Of a stretch of 64,000 bases of DNA, positions 17,718-26,233 are shown one piece after another. The position numbers were made by a program, and so were the translations under genes. Source of the DNA: Selenomonas sp963528755 (GTDB lineage Bacteria; Bacillota; Negativicutes; Selenomonadales; Selenomonadaceae); NCBI RefSeq assembly GCF_963528755.1, contig NZ_CAURXA010000003.1, positions 1 through 64,000 on the forward strand. Reading direction: 5' to 3'. Below the pieces are notes generated by a model. It was not told the DNA's origin. It saw nothing but the letters and a program-made list of their open reading frames with translations, and searched no databases. Position 1 is the first letter of the stretch. Each line of letters starts with the position of its first letter.

Positions 17718-18278
17718 ATGTCATATACGGATTTTCAAATCGGCGAGAAATTTCCCCTGCCCATCCGCCAGCAAGGCGAGGGCGGACTTTTTCAAGTCGA
17801 CGCGAACGGCGCGATGTTCATCCTGCAGCTCGCCAAGAGCGACATCATCGCCATCGAGGCCTTTCGCACGGGAGAGATGGAGCTTGCCCTCTACGAGACG
17901 GAAGGCGTCCTCTTCCTTCTCTATCGGATTCCCGGCATCTTCAAGGACGGCTGGGGCGACGCGCCGCTTTCTTTCGGCGGCCTTTCCAAGGGGCATCTGC
18001 CGTCAGAGGAGTCGCTCGCGAGAGCATCGCTGCACCTCTGCCTCGTCGACGCGCGGCTTTCCCTGCTGCTCGCACAGCGCGAGGCGCAGATGCCCGCCCC
18101 GTTCGCCGATTTTTTGCGCCGCCACACGCTTTCCGCCTTAAAAGCGCCTCTCGCGCCGCAGGACTTCGCCGTGCGCGTGCAAAGCATCTGGAAGCGCATG
18201 AGTCCCGCCGAGATGCGCGAGAAGGCCGCCGTCGTCTGGGAGATTCCGCTCGCACTCAAGGGCGCTCCGCTGCATTGA
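17718..18278 (+). CDS. Uncharacterised protein
   Basis: A 186-residue soluble protein with no signal peptide or membrane segment, starting MSYTDFQIGEKFPLPI after AAAGGAGGATTTC. The N-terminal half looks beta-rich and the C-terminal half helical. I do not recognise a family. Codon use matches its neighbours and the ribosome binding site is strong, so it is a real gene. It lies 25 bases before the asparaginase gene and is probably co-transcribed with it. Confidence 0.7.
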   Translation: MSYTDFQIGEKFPLPIRQQGEGGLFQVDANGAMFILQLAKSDIIAIEAFRTGEMELALYETEGVLFLLYRIPGIFKDGWGDAPLSFGGLSKGHLPSEESLARASLHLCLVDARLSLLLAQREAQMPAPFADFLRRHTLSALKAPLAPQDFAVRVQSIWKRMSPAEMREKAAVVWEIPLALKGAPLH

Positions 18279-18303
18279 CGCGCACGAGGAAAGGAGAATT
18301 CGC

Positions 18304-19290
18304 ATGAAGCCGAAAATCTGCATACTGACGACAGGCGGCACGATAGCAGGCAAGGCGGCACGATCGGATGCGCTCACAGGCTATCGCGCAGGCGCACTCG
18401 GCGCGGGCGAACTTCTCGCCGCCGTGCCCGAAATTGCAGACGTCTGCGCCATCGAGAGCGAGGAGGTCTCCGCCATCGACAGCAAGGATATGACAGAGGC
18501 GGTCTGGCTACATCTTGCCGCCCGCATCGAGGCGGCGCTCGCTGCGGGCGCGGCGGGCGTCGTCGTCACGCACGGCACGGATACGCTCGAGGAGACGGCG
18601 TACTTCCTGCATCTTGTCGTAAAGAGCGAAAAGCCCGTCGTCTTGACGGGCGCGATGCGTCCCGCGACGGCGCTCTCCGCCGACGGCCCCTTGAACCTCC
18701 TCGATGCTGTGCGACTTGCTGCCAGCCCCGAAGCGCGAGGACAGGGCGTGCTCGTCGTGCTGAACGGCGAAATCCATAGCGCACGCGACGTCCAAAAGGT
18801 GCATACGACGGCCGTGCAGGCGTTCGCCTCGCCCGATGTCGGTGCGCTCGGCCGCATGGAAGACGGGACGCCGCATTTTCGTCGCCGCGCGATCACGCGT
18901 CATACGCGCGAGAGCGAATTCGATCTTGCGGGCGTGACGGCTCTTCCCTATGTGCCGATCCTCTACGGCCATGCAGGCGCGGACGTCCGTCTCGCCCGCG
19001 CCGCCATCGACAGCGGCGCGGCGGGCATCGTCCACGCGGGCACAGGCAACGGCAGCATACACGAAGCGCTGCTCGCGACGCTCGCCGATGCCGCAGGAAA
19101 AGGCATCCCCGTCGTGCGCGCGAGCCGCACGGGCGCGGGCGCGGTGCTCTTCGCCGAGAGCGCCTACGCGGACGCGGGCTTCATCGACGCCGACACGCTG
19201 CCGCCCGCCAAGGCGCGCATCCTGCTCGCGCTCGCGCTCTTGAAGACAAACGACCGCGACGAAATCCGGCGCATGTTCCGCGAATATTGA
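18304..19290 (+). CDS. L-asparaginase
   Basis: A 328-residue asparaginase that hydrolyses L-asparagine to aspartate and ammonia. Both catalytic threonine motifs are seen: ILTTGGTIAGKA near the N-terminus and VVTHGTDTLEETAYF near residue 88, followed by VLTGAMRPATALSADGP. There is no signal peptide, suggesting a cytoplasmic enzyme. GAAAGGAGAATTCGC precedes the ATG and a strong terminator follows. Confidence 0.93.
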   Translation: MKPKICILTTGGTIAGKAARSDALTGYRAGALGAGELLAAVPEIADVCAIESEEVSAIDSKDMTEAVWLHLAARIEAALAAGAAGVVVTHGTDTLEETAYFLHLVVKSEKPVVLTGAMRPATALSADGPLNLLDAVRLAASPEARGQGVLVVLNGEIHSARDVQKVHTTAVQAFASPDVGALGRMEDGTPHFRRRAITRHTRESEFDLAGVTALPYVPILYGHAGADVRLARAAIDSGAAGIVHAGTGNGSIHEALLATLADAAGKGIPVVRASRTGAGAVLFAESAYADAGFIDADTLPPAKARILLALALLKTNDRDEIRRMFREY

Positions 19291-19293
19291 CAC

Positions 19294-19337
19294 AAAAGGG
19301 CTTTCATGCACAAACAACAGCGCATGAAAGCCCTTTT
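19294..19337. terminator. Bidirectional terminator after the asparaginase gene
   Basis: AAAAGGGCTTTCATGC (19294-19309) pairs perfectly with GCATGAAAGCCCTTTT (19322-19337) around a 12-base loop. Confidence 0.9.
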
Positions 19338-19396
19338 CCCAAAAGACGCGTGAAGAAGTCTTGTGCGTCCCACTGGAATAACTGCCCGCGATGGAG

Positions 19397-19402
19397 TATA
19401 AT
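19397..19402 (+). promoter_or_regulatory. Candidate -10 element upstream of the pRiA4b-domain gene
   Basis: A perfect TATAAT lies about 50 bases before the ATG, but no good -35 is seen at the usual distance, so the promoter is only tentative. Confidence 0.4.
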
Positions 19403-19449
19403 AGAGAGAGTATGATTTGGGGTCGTGTGCCGTCCGAAGGGAGAGTTAC

Positions 19450-21180
19450 ATGAAGGCCTATGAGTTGAAAATCGCTTTGCGCGGACAGTCGCCGGAGGTT
19501 TGGCGGCGCGTTCTCGTGCCCGAGGAGCTGACGTTTTCGCAGCTCGCGCTCGTCTTCAATTTGGCGATGGGTTGGGAGAAGGAAACGGTGTTCTCCTTCC
19601 TGCTGCCGCACAAGAAGATGGTCATCACCGAACTGTCGGAAGAGCAGGCGCATGGCGAGCGCCTGAAAGAAGCTGCCGTGGTGCAAATCTGCTGCCATCT
19701 GGAACGTGCGGGCGCTTTTCTTTACCTCTACGCAAATCGGCGCGAAATGCGCCACGACGTGCATCTGGAAAAGATTGTCGAGCCGTGGAGCGGCAGAGCG
19801 CCGCAGGTGCTCGAATGGAGCGGTGCGCGCACGGCGGCAGCAGTACTCGAAGGCGCGAAAGATGCGGAAGACAGCGTCCGCTACGATATGGACGCCGTGA
19901 ACGAGAAGCTCGCCCTTTGGTGCCGCCTTGACCGACGGCGCTACGAGGATCGCCCGCTGACAAAGCTGTACGAGGATATGGAGGCGGGGAGATACGGCTT
20001 TTCCGCCTACAAGTACAAGATGCGCTCCATCGAGGGGGCGAACGCCACACCGGAAGCGCAGAAGACTTTCTTCTCCACGGTCTTTCACCAGCGCCTGCAG
20101 GATACGGAGGACGAAGAGCGCGTGCCGCCGACGCTTCGCGACATGTTCGCAGGCTTCGCCAAGGAAGAGCTGCTCTCGATTGCCGAGCAAAAAGGCATCG
20201 AGGTGCGCCACGGCATGCGCAAGCAGGACATCATCCAGCAGCTGACGAAGCAGATGCTCGATCCTCGCGTCATGGAAGAGTACTTCCTCTGCCTGAGCGA
20301 CGAAGAGGTTCTTTCCCTGCAGCAGCTGCTCGCGAACCCCGACGACTTCGAGGAAGAACCGCAGCACAACTTCGAGACCCTTTCGACTGCGGGCTACATC
20401 GCCGAAACGCCCGAATTTGAACTCGTCATCTCGCGCGACGTCGCCGCAGGGTTCATCCCCTTCGCCGTGGACATGGGAGAGGAGCTTTACAACAAGCGCA
20501 GAAGGCGCACTTGGCTCATCAACACGATTCTCACAGCGAACGTCCTCTACAGCGTGACGCCGCTCGACATCCTGTGCCGCATCTACAACCAAGGCGGCAT
20601 CGGCGACCTGAAGCCTGCGGAACTCAAAAAGGAAATGAAAAAGATTCCGCCCGAGTTCATCGCCGGCTACTGGCAGCGAGGCGACGTCTTCATCTCCGAA
20701 GGGCTGGACGAAGAGGAGATCCGCGTCATCCTGGAATCGCAGGGCGACGGCGACTTCTACATCCCTGCCACAGAAGAAATCCCTCTCTTCGCGCAGGGGC
20801 TTGCGCTCTCCGATCCGAACGACGAACAGGCGCTTGGTCTCTTCTTCCACGAAACGCTCTCCTACGATGAGGAGGAAACCGTGGAAATCATGCGGCACAT
20901 CCATTGGACGCTGCTCGCGGGTGCTCCCGTTTCCTTCGTGCGCGACATGCTTAAGGACGACGGCTATTTCGACGCTCTGACGAAGGAACAGGACGTCACC
21001 CTGCGCCGCCTGCTGAACCGACTGCACGACAGCACGCGCTCCGTCGCGAACCGCGGCTTCACGACGAACGAGATCAAGGAGCTGCAGCAGGCAGCCCGCG
21101 CCAAGAAGGAAGAGCGCAAGAAGGCCTCGCGCCAAAAGGTCGTTTTTTTGAAAGACAGGAACAAGGAGAAATCACATTGA
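19450..21180 (+). CDS. pRiA4b ORF-3-like domain protein with SAP/Rho-N-like segment
   Basis: A 576-residue protein. The N-terminal ~150 residues match the plasmid pRiA4b ORF-3-like family (YELKIALRGQSPEVWRRVLV, then LVFNLAMGWEKETVFSF). A central stretch near residue 230 (FAKEELLSIAEQKGIEVRHG) resembles a SAP/Rho N-terminal helix-extended-loop-helix, and the rest is helical and acidic. Biochemical function is unknown. GGGAGAGTTAC precedes the ATG. Its stop overlaps the start of ychF in TTGA, so the two are translationally coupled. Confidence 0.8.
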   Translation: MKAYELKIALRGQSPEVWRRVLVPEELTFSQLALVFNLAMGWEKETVFSFLLPHKKMVITELSEEQAHGERLKEAAVVQICCHLERAGAFLYLYANRREMRHDVHLEKIVEPWSGRAPQVLEWSGARTAAAVLEGAKDAEDSVRYDMDAVNEKLALWCRLDRRRYEDRPLTKLYEDMEAGRYGFSAYKYKMRSIEGANATPEAQKTFFSTVFHQRLQDTEDEERVPPTLRDMFAGFAKEELLSIAEQKGIEVRHGMRKQDIIQQLTKQMLDPRVMEEYFLCLSDEEVLSLQQLLANPDDFEEEPQHNFETLSTAGYIAETPEFELVISRDVAAGFIPFAVDMGEELYNKRRRRTWLINTILTANVLYSVTPLDILCRIYNQGGIGDLKPAELKKEMKKIPPEFIAGYWQRGDVFISEGLDEEEIRVILESQGDGDFYIPATEEIPLFAQGLALSDPNDEQALGLFFHETLSYDEEETVEIMRHIHWTLLAGAPVSFVRDMLKDDGYFDALTKEQDVTLRRLLNRLHDSTRSVANRGFTTNEIKELQQAARAKKEERKKASRQKVVFLKDRNKEKSH

Positions 21181-22283
21181 GCAATCTGGACGTAGGTATC
21201 GTAGGTCTGCCGAATGTCGGCAAGAGCACCCTTTTCAACGCGATCACGAAGGCGGGCGCAGAAGCGGCGAACTATCCCTTCTGCACGATCGAGCCGAACG
21301 TCGGCGTCGTCGACGTGCCCGACGCTCGCCTTGCGGTGCTGCACGAGATGTACCAGTCGAAGAAGACGACGCCCGCCTCCGTGCGCTTCGTCGACATCGC
21401 CGGCCTCGTCGCTGGCGCGTCGAAGGGCGAAGGACTCGGCAACAAGTTCCTCGAGCACATCCGGCAGGTCGACGCCATCGCCCACGTCGTGCGCTGCTTC
21501 GAGGATACGAACATCACGCACGTCGCGGCGACGATCGACCCCGTGCGCGACATCGAGACGATCCTCACGGAATTGTGCCTCGCCGATCTCGAAGTCCTCG
21601 AAAAGCGCATCATGAAGCTCGCCAAGCTTGCCAAGAGCGGCAGCAAGGAGGCGAAGGCGGAGGATGAGGTGCTGCGCCGCATCAAGGCTTGCCTCGAAGA
21701 GGGCAAGTCGGCCAGAAGCCTCGACCTCACGGAGGACGAGCTCTCGCTTATCAAAGAGATGAACTTCCTGACCTTGAAACCCATGCTCTACGTCGCCAAC
21801 GTCGCCGAGGACGAGGCGACAAAAGACGGCGCGGGAAATGCGCACGTCGCCGCCGTGCGCGACTACGCGGCAAAGGAAGGCTCGGAAGTCGTCGTCGTCT
21901 CGGCGCGCGTAGAGTCGGAAATCGCCGAACTCGACGCAGAGGACGCGAAGGCCTTCCTCGAAGAACTCGGCCTTACGGAGAGCGGACTCGACCGTCTGAT
22001 CAAGGCGGCGTTCGAGCTTCTGGGACTCTTGACGTTCTTGACGGCAGGGCCGGACGAGTGCCGCGCCTGGACGATCGTGCGCGGCACGACAGCCCCCAAA
22101 GCGGCGGGCAAGATTCACTCCGACATCGAACGCGGCTTCATCCGCGCGGAGATCGTCAACTACGACGACCTCGTCGCTGCGGGCAGCACGGCGGCCGCCC
22201 GCGAAAAGGGGCAAGTGCGCCTCGAAGGCAAGGACTATGTGATGCAGGACGGCGACGTGACGTACTTCCGCTTCAACGTGTGA
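21177..22283 (+). CDS. ychF: Redox-regulated ATPase YchF (Obg family)
   Basis: A 368-residue OBG-family P-loop protein. Walker A is GLPNVGKST near the N-terminus, switch II is VDIAGLVAGASKGEGLGN, a helical insert follows, and the C-terminal TGS domain includes CRAWTIVRGTTAPKAAGKIHSDIERGFIRAE, read here as two adjoining stretches. YchF binds ribosomes and prefers ATP to GTP. The start is a TTG, supported by AAGGAG eight bases upstream and by the family start (MSNLDVGIVG); the TTGA overlap couples it to the gene before. Confidence 0.95.
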   Translation: MSNLDVGIVGLPNVGKSTLFNAITKAGAEAANYPFCTIEPNVGVVDVPDARLAVLHEMYQSKKTTPASVRFVDIAGLVAGASKGEGLGNKFLEHIRQVDAIAHVVRCFEDTNITHVAATIDPVRDIETILTELCLADLEVLEKRIMKLAKLAKSGSKEAKAEDEVLRRIKACLEEGKSARSLDLTEDELSLIKEMNFLTLKPMLYVANVAEDEATKDGAGNAHVAAVRDYAAKEGSEVVVVSARVESEIAELDAEDAKAFLEELGLTESGLDRLIKAAFELLGLLTFLTAGPDECRAWTIVRGTTAPKAAGKIHSDIERGFIRAEIVNYDDLVAAGSTAAAREKGQVRLEGKDYVMQDGDVTYFRFNV

Positions 22284-22362
22284 GTTTGCAGCGCGTGAAA
22301 CGAGGACGGGGCGCGTGCGCTACTTCCCCGATCTATTTCTATCGCAATAGGAGGCGGCGGCC

Positions 22363-23745
22363 ATGACAGCACAGAAGCGGATCTTTTCGGCAGTCCTGCT
22401 CACATCCTTCATGGGGCCGTTTCTCGGCAGCTGCATCAACATCGCCATCCCGACGATCGCCGTGGAGTTCTCATGCCCCGCGACGGATCTCTCGTGGCTC
22501 GCGACCGCTTTCCTCCTGGGCGCCGTCGCCCTGCTCCTACCCTTTGGCCGCATGGCGGACATCCTCGGCCGATGTCGCATCTATGCGATCGGCACGGCGG
22601 CAATGGCCGCCGTTTCCTTCATCGCGGCGTTTTCCCCATCGGCCGCCTTCCTCATCGCCATGCGCGCCCTGCAGGGACTGTCCCTGGGGCTCGTCTTTTC
22701 GAGCGGCATGGCGCTCCTCGTGGCGGCACATCCCGCGAAGCAGCGCGGGCGCGCCATCGGCTACTCCGCCGCCGCCACTTACGTCGGACTGTCCTTGGGG
22801 CCTGTGATCGGCGGTCTCGTCACGCAGCACTTGGACTGGCGGCTTCTCTTCGTCCTCACATCCATCGTCATCCTCGTGAGCAGCTTGCTCGTGCGCACAA
22901 TCAAAGAAGATTGGTACGGCGAGCGGGAAGGCGGCTTCGATCTGCCCGGCGCCGTCTTCTACACGGCGGCGAGCACGCTGACGCTCTACGGGCTTTCCTC
23001 GCTTGCCGCTTTCCCTTGGATGCGCTTCGTTCTTCTCGCGGGACTCATCTTTCTTGCGCTCTTTCTTTGGCAAGAGAGGCGGGCGAGCACGCCGCTCCTT
23101 CATCTCTCGCTCTTTAAAAACACGGTCTTTGCCATGAGCAACCTCGCCGCGTTTTTGAACTACAGCGCGACGTATGCAATCGGCTTTTTGCTCTCGCTCT
23201 ATCTGCAGCTCGTGCGAGGTCTCGACGCTTCGACAGCGGGCGTCGTCCTGCTCCTGCAGCCCTTGATGATGGCGATCCTCTCGCCCATCGCGGGAGCGCT
23301 CTCCGACAAGCACGAGCCGCGCCTCGTCGCGAGCTTCGGCATGGCACTGACGACCGCGGGCATCTTCTTCTGCTCGCTCTTCGATGCCGGGACGCCGCTT
23401 CCCCTCATCGCAGCTGCCTGCGTCATCATCGGCATTGGTTTCGGCTTCTTCTCACCGGCGAACAATAATGCCATCATGGGCGCCGTTTCCAAGAAACTCT
23501 ACGGCGTCGCCTCTTCCATGGTCTCGGTCATGCGCCTCTCGGGACAGGCTGTCTCCATGGCGGTCGTGACCCTGCTGCTCGCACAAGCGGCGCTTCCCGC
23601 AACTGCCGACTGGACGGAGGAACTTTCAGCGGCGATCCGCCTCATCTTCTTCTGTCTGACCGTCTCATGCGCCGCCGGCGTCGTCGCCTCGCTCATGCGC
23701 GGCAGGAGGAAAACAGCCGAAGAGGACGCGAACGGATATGACTGA
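22363..23745 (+). CDS. MFS transporter, DHA2 (EmrB/QacA-like) family
   Basis: A 460-residue major facilitator with about 14 membrane segments. The start region GPFLGSCINIAIPTIAVEF and the motif A stretch LPFGRMADILGRCRIYAIG are typical of DHA2 drug:proton antiporters, and motif C is in YVGLSLGPVIGGLV. It is probably an efflux pump; the substrate is unknown. AGGAGG lies eight bases before the ATG. No regulator gene is adjacent. Confidence 0.88.
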   Translation: MTAQKRIFSAVLLTSFMGPFLGSCINIAIPTIAVEFSCPATDLSWLATAFLLGAVALLLPFGRMADILGRCRIYAIGTAAMAAVSFIAAFSPSAAFLIAMRALQGLSLGLVFSSGMALLVAAHPAKQRGRAIGYSAAATYVGLSLGPVIGGLVTQHLDWRLLFVLTSIVILVSSLLVRTIKEDWYGEREGGFDLPGAVFYTAASTLTLYGLSSLAAFPWMRFVLLAGLIFLALFLWQERRASTPLLHLSLFKNTVFAMSNLAAFLNYSATYAIGFLLSLYLQLVRGLDASTAGVVLLLQPLMMAILSPIAGALSDKHEPRLVASFGMALTTAGIFFCSLFDAGTPLPLIAAACVIIGIGFGFFSPANNNAIMGAVSKKLYGVASSMVSVMRLSGQAVSMAVVTLLLAQAALPATADWTEELSAAIRLIFFCLTVSCAAGVVASLMRGRRKTAEEDANGYD

Positions 23746-23762
23746 CGGAAAGGAGTGTAGCC

Positions 23763-23954
23763 ATGCAGCGCTATGAACCGGGCGACATCGTGCGCATGAA
23801 GAAGCGCCACCCGTGCGGCAGCGACCTCTGGCGCATCCTGCGCACAGGCACGGACTTCGGACTCAAGTGCGAAGGCTGCGGGCGCTTCGTACAGATCGGG
23901 CGCGAGAAATTCCTGCGCCTCGTGCGCGAGGTCAAGGAAAAACCGGACACTTAA
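23763..23954 (+). CDS. DUF951 family small protein
   Basis: A 63-residue basic protein starting MQRYEPGDIVRMKKRHPCGS, with conserved cysteines in HPCGSDLW and KCEGCGRF that suggest a zinc knuckle. DUF951 proteins are widespread in Firmicutes, often near ychF as here, and nucleic-acid binding is a guess from basic charge. It starts 17 bases after the MFS gene stop with GAAAGGAGTGTAGCC before the ATG. Confidence 0.85.
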   Translation: MQRYEPGDIVRMKKRHPCGSDLWRILRTGTDFGLKCEGCGRFVQIGREKFLRLVREVKEKPDT

Positions 23955-24003
23955 AGCCATTCCTTCGGGTGATAAAAGCATGAATGAAAGGAGGAGAAGC
24001 GAC

Positions 24004-24651
24004 ATGGAAAGCGGCAAGAGCGATAAGAGTGGCAAGACGAGCCTTTTTCCTGTCGCCATGCCTCCGGCATCGACGAAGGAAAAGCAGCTGATCGCCATCG
24101 GCGCCTCGACGGGCGGCACGGAAGCGATCGCCGCCATCCTCAAGAACCTCGCGCCGCCGCTCCCTCCCATCGTCATTGTGCAGCACATCCCGCCCATCTT
24201 CAGCAACCACTTCGCGCACAGACTCAACGCCATATCGAAGCTCACGGTCAAGGAAGCCGAGGACGGCGAGCCCATCAAGGACTCGACCGCCTACATCGCG
24301 CCGGGAGGCCAGCACATGAAGCTCGAAAGGCGCTCGGGCAGGCTCGTCGTCACATGCACGAAGGGCGACCCCGTGAACTGGGTGCGCCCGTCCGCCGACG
24401 TCCTCTTCTTCACCGTCGCCGAACTCGTCGGTGACGCAGCGCTCGGCGTCATCCTCACGGGCATGGGCGCGGACGGCGCGAAGGGACTCTTCGCCATGCG
24501 CCGCGCGGGCGCCATGACGTTCGGTCAGGACGAAACCTCATGCGTCGTCTACGGCATGCCGCGCGCGGCCTTCGAGTTGGGAGCAGTCGAACGCCAACTG
24601 CCGCTCGCGATGATGGCCGGCGCGATCACGCAGGCCGTGCGCGGGCGATAG
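24004..24651 (+). CDS. Stand-alone CheB-type methylesterase domain
   Basis: A 215-residue protein carrying only the CheB catalytic domain. The catalytic triad is visible: serine in IGASTGGTEAI, histidine in IVQHIPPIFS and aspartate in LTGMGADGAKG. The N-terminal receiver domain of ordinary CheB is absent; only a ~30-residue lysine/serine-rich leader precedes the domain. The frame opens at 23980, but AAAGGAGG lies nine bases before the ATG at 24004. CheB removes methyl groups from, or deamidates, chemoreceptor glutamates. No chemotaxis gene is near, so its target and regulation are unknown. Confidence 0.85.
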   Translation: MESGKSDKSGKTSLFPVAMPPASTKEKQLIAIGASTGGTEAIAAILKNLAPPLPPIVIVQHIPPIFSNHFAHRLNAISKLTVKEAEDGEPIKDSTAYIAPGGQHMKLERRSGRLVVTCTKGDPVNWVRPSADVLFFTVAELVGDAALGVILTGMGADGAKGLFAMRRAGAMTFGQDETSCVVYGMPRAAFELGAVERQLPLAMMAGAITQAVRGR

Positions 24652-24662
24652 AAAGGACTTTT

Positions 24663-25241
24663 ATGGAAATCAGCAACCTCGCCTGCCCCAACTGCGGCAG
24701 TGAAAACACAGTATCCGTTCCTCTCATGTACAAGAGAGGCCACGCCACGGGAACGGCAACGCATAAGGAAATCGTCGGCTACGACGTAGAAACGACGACA
24801 ACCACCTATTCAGACGGCTCGAAAAAAACAGAAGAGACCGGCCGGCATGCCGTCTACGGCGATGTCACGCGCCCAACTTACACGGTCACGGATCTTGCCC
24901 GTGAGATCGCTCCGCCGCCCGAGCCAAAGCTCAAGCAACTTGAACATGACACTATGACGGTTGGCTGCGTTTCTTTTGGTTGCCTGCTACCAATCCTGTC
25001 GCTTGTCATAAGCCTAGTGGCCTACAAATTTTCAAAGCTCTCGGGTCTGGAAAATACCTTGACCTATATCGCTGCGGCACTCGTCATTTGGAAACTCTGG
25101 AACGACCGCAGAACTACAAACAAGAAAAATCGCGCACGGAAAGAAGAATATGATCAGGCCATGGAAGAATATACGCGCCGTCTTGCGGAGTGGGAAAAAC
25201 TCTTCATCTGCATGCGCTGTGGTCATATCTTTAAGCCATAG
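24663..25241 (+). CDS. Zinc-ribbon membrane protein of unknown function
   Basis: A 192-residue protein. It begins MEISNLACPNCGSENTVSV, a CxxC zinc ribbon, and ends LFICMRCGHIFKP, a second CxxC, which together could form one zinc site. Between them are a threonine-rich stretch, two membrane segments (about residues 100-117 and 125-142) and a basic helical region. It may be a small membrane sensor or scaffold, but no function is known. The upstream frame is open; the ATG at 24663 after AAAGGA is preferred. It follows the CheB-like gene by 11 bases. Confidence 0.7.
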   Translation: MEISNLACPNCGSENTVSVPLMYKRGHATGTATHKEIVGYDVETTTTTYSDGSKKTEETGRHAVYGDVTRPTYTVTDLAREIAPPPEPKLKQLEHDTMTVGCVSFGCLLPILSLVISLVAYKFSKLSGLENTLTYIAAALVIWKLWNDRRTTNKKNRARKEEYDQAMEEYTRRLAEWEKLFICMRCGHIFKP

Positions 25242-25260
25242 CCTCCTTCCGAGTAAACCA

Positions 25261-25314
25261 AAACGAGCTACTGTATGAGACATCTCCCCGTTTCATACAA
25301 TAGCTCGTTTTCTT
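25261..25314. terminator. Terminator after the zinc-ribbon protein gene
   Basis: AAACGAGCTA...TGTATGA pairs with TCATACA.TAGCTCGTTT around an 11-base loop, followed by TTCTTCTC on the plus strand. Confidence 0.85.
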
Positions 25315-25327
25315 CTCTACAAATCCC

Positions 25328-25486
25328 TTATATCTCACAAATCCCGATCCTGCGCAGATAATTATATGTTCCATCATAATATTCTGGTCTACGCGTAGCA
25401 TCACTTAAGTCACCTTGCGGTATGAAAATGACCAGTCCCTGTCTCGCTCTCGTCAGAAGAACCCGATAGGCAAAATCTGATCTGCT
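25328..25486 (-). pseudogene. 3' remnant of a DUF2075 DNA/RNA helicase gene
   Basis: On the minus strand, 25474 down to the TAA at 25328 reads FAYRVLLTRARQGLVIFIPQ, GDLSDATRRPEYYDG and TYNYLRRIGICEI. This is the C-terminal motif block of DUF2075 (Schlafen group 3-like) helicases. A TGA at 25489-25487 interrupts the same frame just upstream and nothing further upstream matches the family, so only about the last 50 codons survive. The rest of the 341-base gap (25242-25582) holds only the terminator at 25261-25314. It is a decayed accessory gene, not an expressed one. Confidence 0.75.
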
Positions 25487-25582
25487 TCACATGCAAGAAA
25501 ACCTTGGATTTCACTGGAATAATACGCTCTTCCCACCTTATTTCCCCCCTGAATATCCGTCACATTCCTCCTTCGTGCCTTT

Positions 25583-26221
25583 TCACGCCCGCGCCTCGTA
25601 CGGATAGACCGTGAGTGCGCCCTCCTTGTACTCGCCGATGTAGACATCCTTGAGTTCATATCCCTGCTCTCGAAGCGCCGCGTCGAGCCAGATCCGATCC
25701 TTGTCGGCAAGTTCCAAGGCTTCCTCATCTGCCTGTCCGTCGACGACGACGGGATAGCGTGCGTTCTGCTCGCCGTACTGGATGACCGTGAGCTGACCGT
25801 TCGGCTCAAGGACGGCTCGCTTGACGTCCTTGACGAAATAGACGCCCGCCGTGCGCAGTTTCAGATGGATGTCGTGCGCGAGGAGTCCCCGCCTCATGCA
25901 CTCTTCGACGTCGAGCTTGCCGCGCTCGATGATGCGCACGGGATGTCCGTCGACGAAGGATTTGACGGCGCTGCTGTTCGACTTCATGTATTTCAGGAGC
26001 AGGACGAGCATTGTCCAAGCGATGAGCACGAGGATGAAGTCCATGAAAGAAATATTCTCGTTGTATATGACGCCGCCGATGATGCCGCCGAGAACGTAGT
26101 TCTGCACCTGATCGGTCGCGGAGCTAGGCGCGAGATTTCCCTTGCCGAGGAGATTCATCTGCAGCACGAGGCACAGAAGCCCGAGCGCAAGTTTTGCCAA
26201 GACCAGCGAATATGTGAGCAT
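25583..26221 (-). CDS. DUF421 (YetF-like) membrane protein
   Basis: A 212-residue protein with three N-terminal membrane segments (to about residue 80) and a cytoplasmic alpha/beta domain, as in the YetF/YcaP family. LLGKGNLAPSSATDQVQNYVLGGIIGG and VDGHPVRIIERGKLDVEEC, read as separate short stretches, are family hallmarks, and GLLAHDIHLKLRTAGV follows. It is paired with a DUF3290 gene 12 bases upstream, a common partnership in Firmicutes. Function is unknown; roles in envelope stress and spore coat have been suggested for relatives. Confidence 0.88.
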   Translation of the reverse strand: MLTYSLVLAKLALGLLCLVLQMNLLGKGNLAPSSATDQVQNYVLGGIIGGVIYNENISFMDFILVLIAWTMLVLLLKYMKSNSSAVKSFVDGHPVRIIERGKLDVEECMRRGLLAHDIHLKLRTAGVYFVKDVKRAVLEPNGQLTVIQYGEQNARYPVVVDGQADEEALELADKDRIWLDAALREQGYELKDVYIGEYKEGALTVYPYEARA

Positions 26222-26233
26222 TGCGCGTCCCTC

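Noticed and set aside
18508..21135. Minus-strand open frame of 875 codons opposite the asparaginase and pRiA4b-domain genes
   Set aside because: Shadow frame of two real genes; composition is low-complexity and no family motif is seen.
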